64,000 nt of DNA from Chryseolinea soli. Lineage in GTDB: Bacteria; Bacteroidota; Bacteroidia; Cytophagales; Cyclobacteriaceae. The notes under the pieces are model-generated. The model had not been told where the DNA came from. It saw nothing but the letters and a program-made list of their open reading frames with translations, and made no database searches. Made by a program: the position numbers and the translations under genes. Shown here one piece after another: positions 62,030 to 64,000 of the stretch (positions within the stretch are counted from its first letter, which is position 1; the number at the start of each line of letters is the position of its first letter). The DNA lies in the NCBI RefSeq assembly GCF_003589925.1, contig NZ_CP032382.1, positions 7,564,001 through 7,628,000 of the forward strand. Direction: 5' to 3'.

Positions 62030-62992
62030 TTATTTTTGATTGTATAAAGATTTGAGTCTCGGGAACAGGCTGAGCGCGTTGCCACCCAATACTTGTTTTC
62101 TTTCATCGTCTGACAGTTCGGCGCTTCCTGCAACTTGGATTTTGCTTTTTACAGCGAGGTCTCTTCGCAGGTAAGGGAAATCCGTGCCATAGACCACCTT
62201 GCTTATCCCGGCGATTTGGCGGAGCGTGTGCAGTATCGGATCGGACCAGGCCAGGGCGGTATCCCAGTATATTCTCTTGAAGGACTCGCTGATCGTTCCA
62301 GTCTTGGAGCTGTCGCCCATGACTTTCATCTCGTCAACTATGGACAGTCTATGCGCGAGGTACGGGATTGTTCCACCGGCATGCGAGAAGATGTACTTGA
62401 CATCAGGTGTGGCCGCAAAGGTTCCCCCATAGTGTAGCTGAGCAATTGTCCTGGTAGTATCCGTCGGAAAATCGATCAGATTATCCGCAAGGCCAAGGCT
62501 ATGGGCAATGGGATCTGGAGAAGGATTTGGATGTACATAGACGACAGCCTTTCGTTTCTGCAGTTCATCAAACAACGGCCTGACGGTTGGGTCACCAAGG
62601 TAAACACCAAGAGAATTGGTGAATAAAACGACACCATCCAGCTTGAGCACATCAAGAGCATATCGTACCTCCTCGATCGCGTCATGGATGTTTGGCATGG
62701 CTACGCTTGCGAACGCACCGAAACGTTTGGGATACTGGGCGATAAGGGAGGCGGCAAGTTCATTGCATCTCCTTGCAAGCTCGCGCCCCGCCACTTGATC
62801 GGACAACTGAATGCCCGGTGTACTTGTCGAAAGGATAGCCACGTCAATCCCCGCTTCGTCCATAAAGGACAGCGAAGTTTCCGGCGTCCATTTCTGCGGT
62901 TTAAGACCGCCAACAGGATGTTCTGTTTCGTTTGTTGCCTCATAGAAAAAATCCGGCAACATGTGATGGTGGGTGTCAATAGTCAATGCCAC
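62030..62992 (-). CDS. Amidohydrolase of the ACMSD type
   Basis: A 320-residue metal-dependent TIM-barrel amidohydrolase-2 protein related to aminocarboxymuconate-semialdehyde decarboxylase. The HxH motif is in IDTHHHMLPDFFYE near residue 8, a His in YVHPNPSP near 165, His in FSHAGGTIPY near 215 and the Asp in VYGTDFPYLRRD near 277. The GTG at 62992 (MALTIDTHHH) is preferred over an in-frame TTG at 63016, which falls inside a hairpin. It may decarboxylate or hydrolyse an aromatic ring-cleavage product. The aldehyde dehydrogenase lies just upstream. Confidence 0.9.
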   Translation of the reverse strand: MALTIDTHHHMLPDFFYEATNETEHPVGGLKPQKWTPETSLSFMDEAGIDVAILSTSTPGIQLSDQVAGRELARRCNELAASLIAQYPKRFGAFASVAMPNIHDAIEEVRYALDVLKLDGVVLFTNSLGVYLGDPTVRPLFDELQKRKAVVYVHPNPSPDPIAHSLGLADNLIDFPTDTTRTIAQLHYGGTFAATPDVKYIFSHAGGTIPYLAHRLSIVDEMKVMGDSSKTGTISESFKRIYWDTALAWSDPILHTLRQIAGISKVVYGTDFPYLRRDLAVKSKIQVAGSAELSDDERKQVLGGNALSLFPRLKSLYNQK

Positions 62993-63006
62993 GGTGGTAG
63001 GTTTAA

Positions 63007-63044
63007 AAATGTACAAAGCCCGACGGCCGGTACTTTGTACATTT
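63007..63044 (-). other. Intercistronic hairpin between aldehyde dehydrogenase and amidohydrolase
   Basis: Perfect 12-bp stem AAATGTACAAAG / CTTTGTACATTT (63007-63018 and 63033-63044) with a 14-base loop. On the minus strand it is followed by a short T run and precedes the amidohydrolase start by 15 bases. It may act as a leaky terminator or mRNA-stability element. Confidence 0.6.
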
Positions 63045-63067
63045 CGTTGTCGTGATTTAAAAACTGA

Positions 63068-64000
63068 TTAAAAAGGATACTGACGTTGCGTGCTTCGGGA
63101 GTTGACCCATATGAGGTCCGTGAAATCCTCGATGCTGTGTGGACCGGTACGTCCCCAGCCGCTGTCTTTGACACCGCCCATCGGCGCATGTGTTTCCTCA
63201 TTTACCGTCGGCGAATTGATGTTTACTACGCCATGCAGGATCTTTGGTGCCAGCTCAAACGCCTTGTAGGTGTCTTTTGTAAAGATCGATGATACCAAGC
63301 CATAGGATGTACGGTTTGCTACGGCGGCTGCTTCTTCAACCGTATCAACGGGCTCCACAATCACGATCGGGCCGAACGTTTCTTCATTCGATACGATGGC
63401 ATCGTAGGGAACATCGATCAGAATGGTGGGATGGTAGATCGGGCCATCAGACTTCCCGCCGGCCATCACCTTTGCTCCTTTGCTGACGGCATCTTTCACA
63501 CGATCGTCGGTCAACTTGATTGCCGCCTGATGGATGAGCGGACCAATGATTGTCTTATGATCTTCCGGATCACCAAACGGCAACGACTTGGTTCTGGCAA
63601 CAAACTTCTCGAGGAACTCCTTATAAATCTTTCGTTGAATAATGATTTTCCTGGTATTCATACAGATCTGCCCCTGGTGAAAGAAAGATCCGAATGTCGC
63701 CGCCCTTACTGCATCGTCCACATCAACATCGTCGAGGATAATCATCGGGTTATAACCACCCAGTTCAAGGACCGTTCTCTTTAATGTTTTTCCGGCGCGC
63801 TCGGCAAGATACCTGGCCGTCTTAACGCCACCGATCAGGTTGATGACCCGTACGTTAGGGTTTTCAAAAATTTCATCGGACAACGGTCCCGCCTCACCAG
63901 GTGCGTGGGTCACCACATTGATGACACCGGGAGGGAAGCCGGCTTCGTGCGCGATCTCGGCAATCATAAGTCCCGCTGAAACCGGTGCAAACTCTGAAGG
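63068..64000 (-). CDS. Aldehyde dehydrogenase, N-terminal part outside window
   Basis: The gene is cut by the right edge, leaving about 310 of ~480 residues. The frame continues from the internal Met at 63967 up to the last base with SEFAPVSAGL, the usual alpha-helix sequence, so the ATG there is not the start. The general base Glu is in LELGGYNP and the catalytic Cys in HQGQICMNTRK, followed by NEETFGPIVIVE and the closing GWGRTGPHSIEDFTDL. It resembles vanillin/benzaldehyde-type dehydrogenases. A hairpin separates it from the amidohydrolase, its probable pathway partner. Confidence 0.92.
   Translation of the reverse strand, partial: PSEFAPVSAGLMIAEIAHEAGFPPGVINVVTHAPGEAGPLSDEIFENPNVRVINLIGGVKTARYLAERAGKTLKRTVLELGGYNPMIILDDVDVDDAVRAATFGSFFHQGQICMNTRKIIIQRKIYKEFLEKFVARTKSLPFGDPEDHKTIIGPLIHQAAIKLTDDRVKDAVSKGAKVMAGGKSDGPIYHPTILIDVPYDAIVSNEETFGPIVIVEPVDTVEEAAAVANRTSYGLVSSIFTKDTYKAFELAPKILHGVVNINSPTVNEETHAPMGGVKDSGWGRTGPHSIEDFTDLIWVNSRSTQRQYPF

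Overview
The window looks like chromosomal DNA of a Bacteroidota member, most plausibly a soil or freshwater Cytophagales-type bacterium. The evidence is a SusC/SusD pair, a periplasmic TPR histidine kinase, many AraC and XylR-type regulators, a GH92 alpha-mannosidase, starts without clear Shine-Dalgarno sequences, and promoters fitting the Bacteroidota pattern TTG-N19-TAnnTTTG. No rRNA or tRNA gene, complete insertion sequence or CRISPR array was seen. Genus-level placement is inference.

Layout. 1-7.0 kb: the end of a sugar transporter, small DUF1801 and DinB proteins, two membrane proteins, a TerB-like protein, a hicA-hicB toxin-antitoxin pair with its own palindrome, and ahcY. 7.0-10.0 kb is gene-poor: a broken FrnE-like fragment running into seven 16-base repeats, an XRE regulator and an excisionase-like HTH protein. 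10-24.6 kb is an accessory block of short-chain dehydrogenases, NTF2-like proteins, alpha/beta hydrolases, an aldehyde dehydrogenase, an aldo/keto reductase, a flavin reductase and five regulators (four AraC-type or HxlR genes within it plus one with a membrane partner). It contains a duplicated 161-bp hairpin element at 13.66-14.02 kb.

24.7-32.3 kb is a zinc-limitation locus, all on the minus strand. It holds a Zur/Fur regulator, a COG0523 metallochaperone GTPase, DUF1826, a secreted CFFCG protein, and an outer-membrane arm (TonB receptor, lipoprotein, beta-barrel, small Cys/His protein). A promoter with an overlapping palindrome precedes the outer-membrane arm, and a second, weaker palindrome lies before the receptor. 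A truncated GH43 gene marks the left edge.

36.6-51.7 kb is a polysaccharide utilisation locus, probably for mannosides. A XylR-type regulator faces susC-susD, followed by a sugar MFS porter, a ROK kinase, a phosphomannose-isomerase-family protein, a secreted GH92 with an extra N-terminal module, and a convergent lipoprotein of the (alpha/alpha)6 glycosidase type. The likely flow is external cleavage, SusCD uptake, periplasmic trimming, MFS import, phosphorylation and isomerisation.

51.8-64 kb is a second catabolic or detoxifying block, nearly all on the minus strand: quinone reductase-like, VOC, F420-type reductase, FMN reductase, esterase, LLM monooxygenase, three NTF2-like proteins, three SDRs (one with a premature stop), an ACMSD-type amidohydrolase and an aldehyde dehydrogenase cut by the window edge.

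The most unusual structures are the duplicated hairpin element with complementary loops and a compensatory base change, the repeat array beside the broken FrnE gene, and the palindrome overlapping the zinc-locus promoter.
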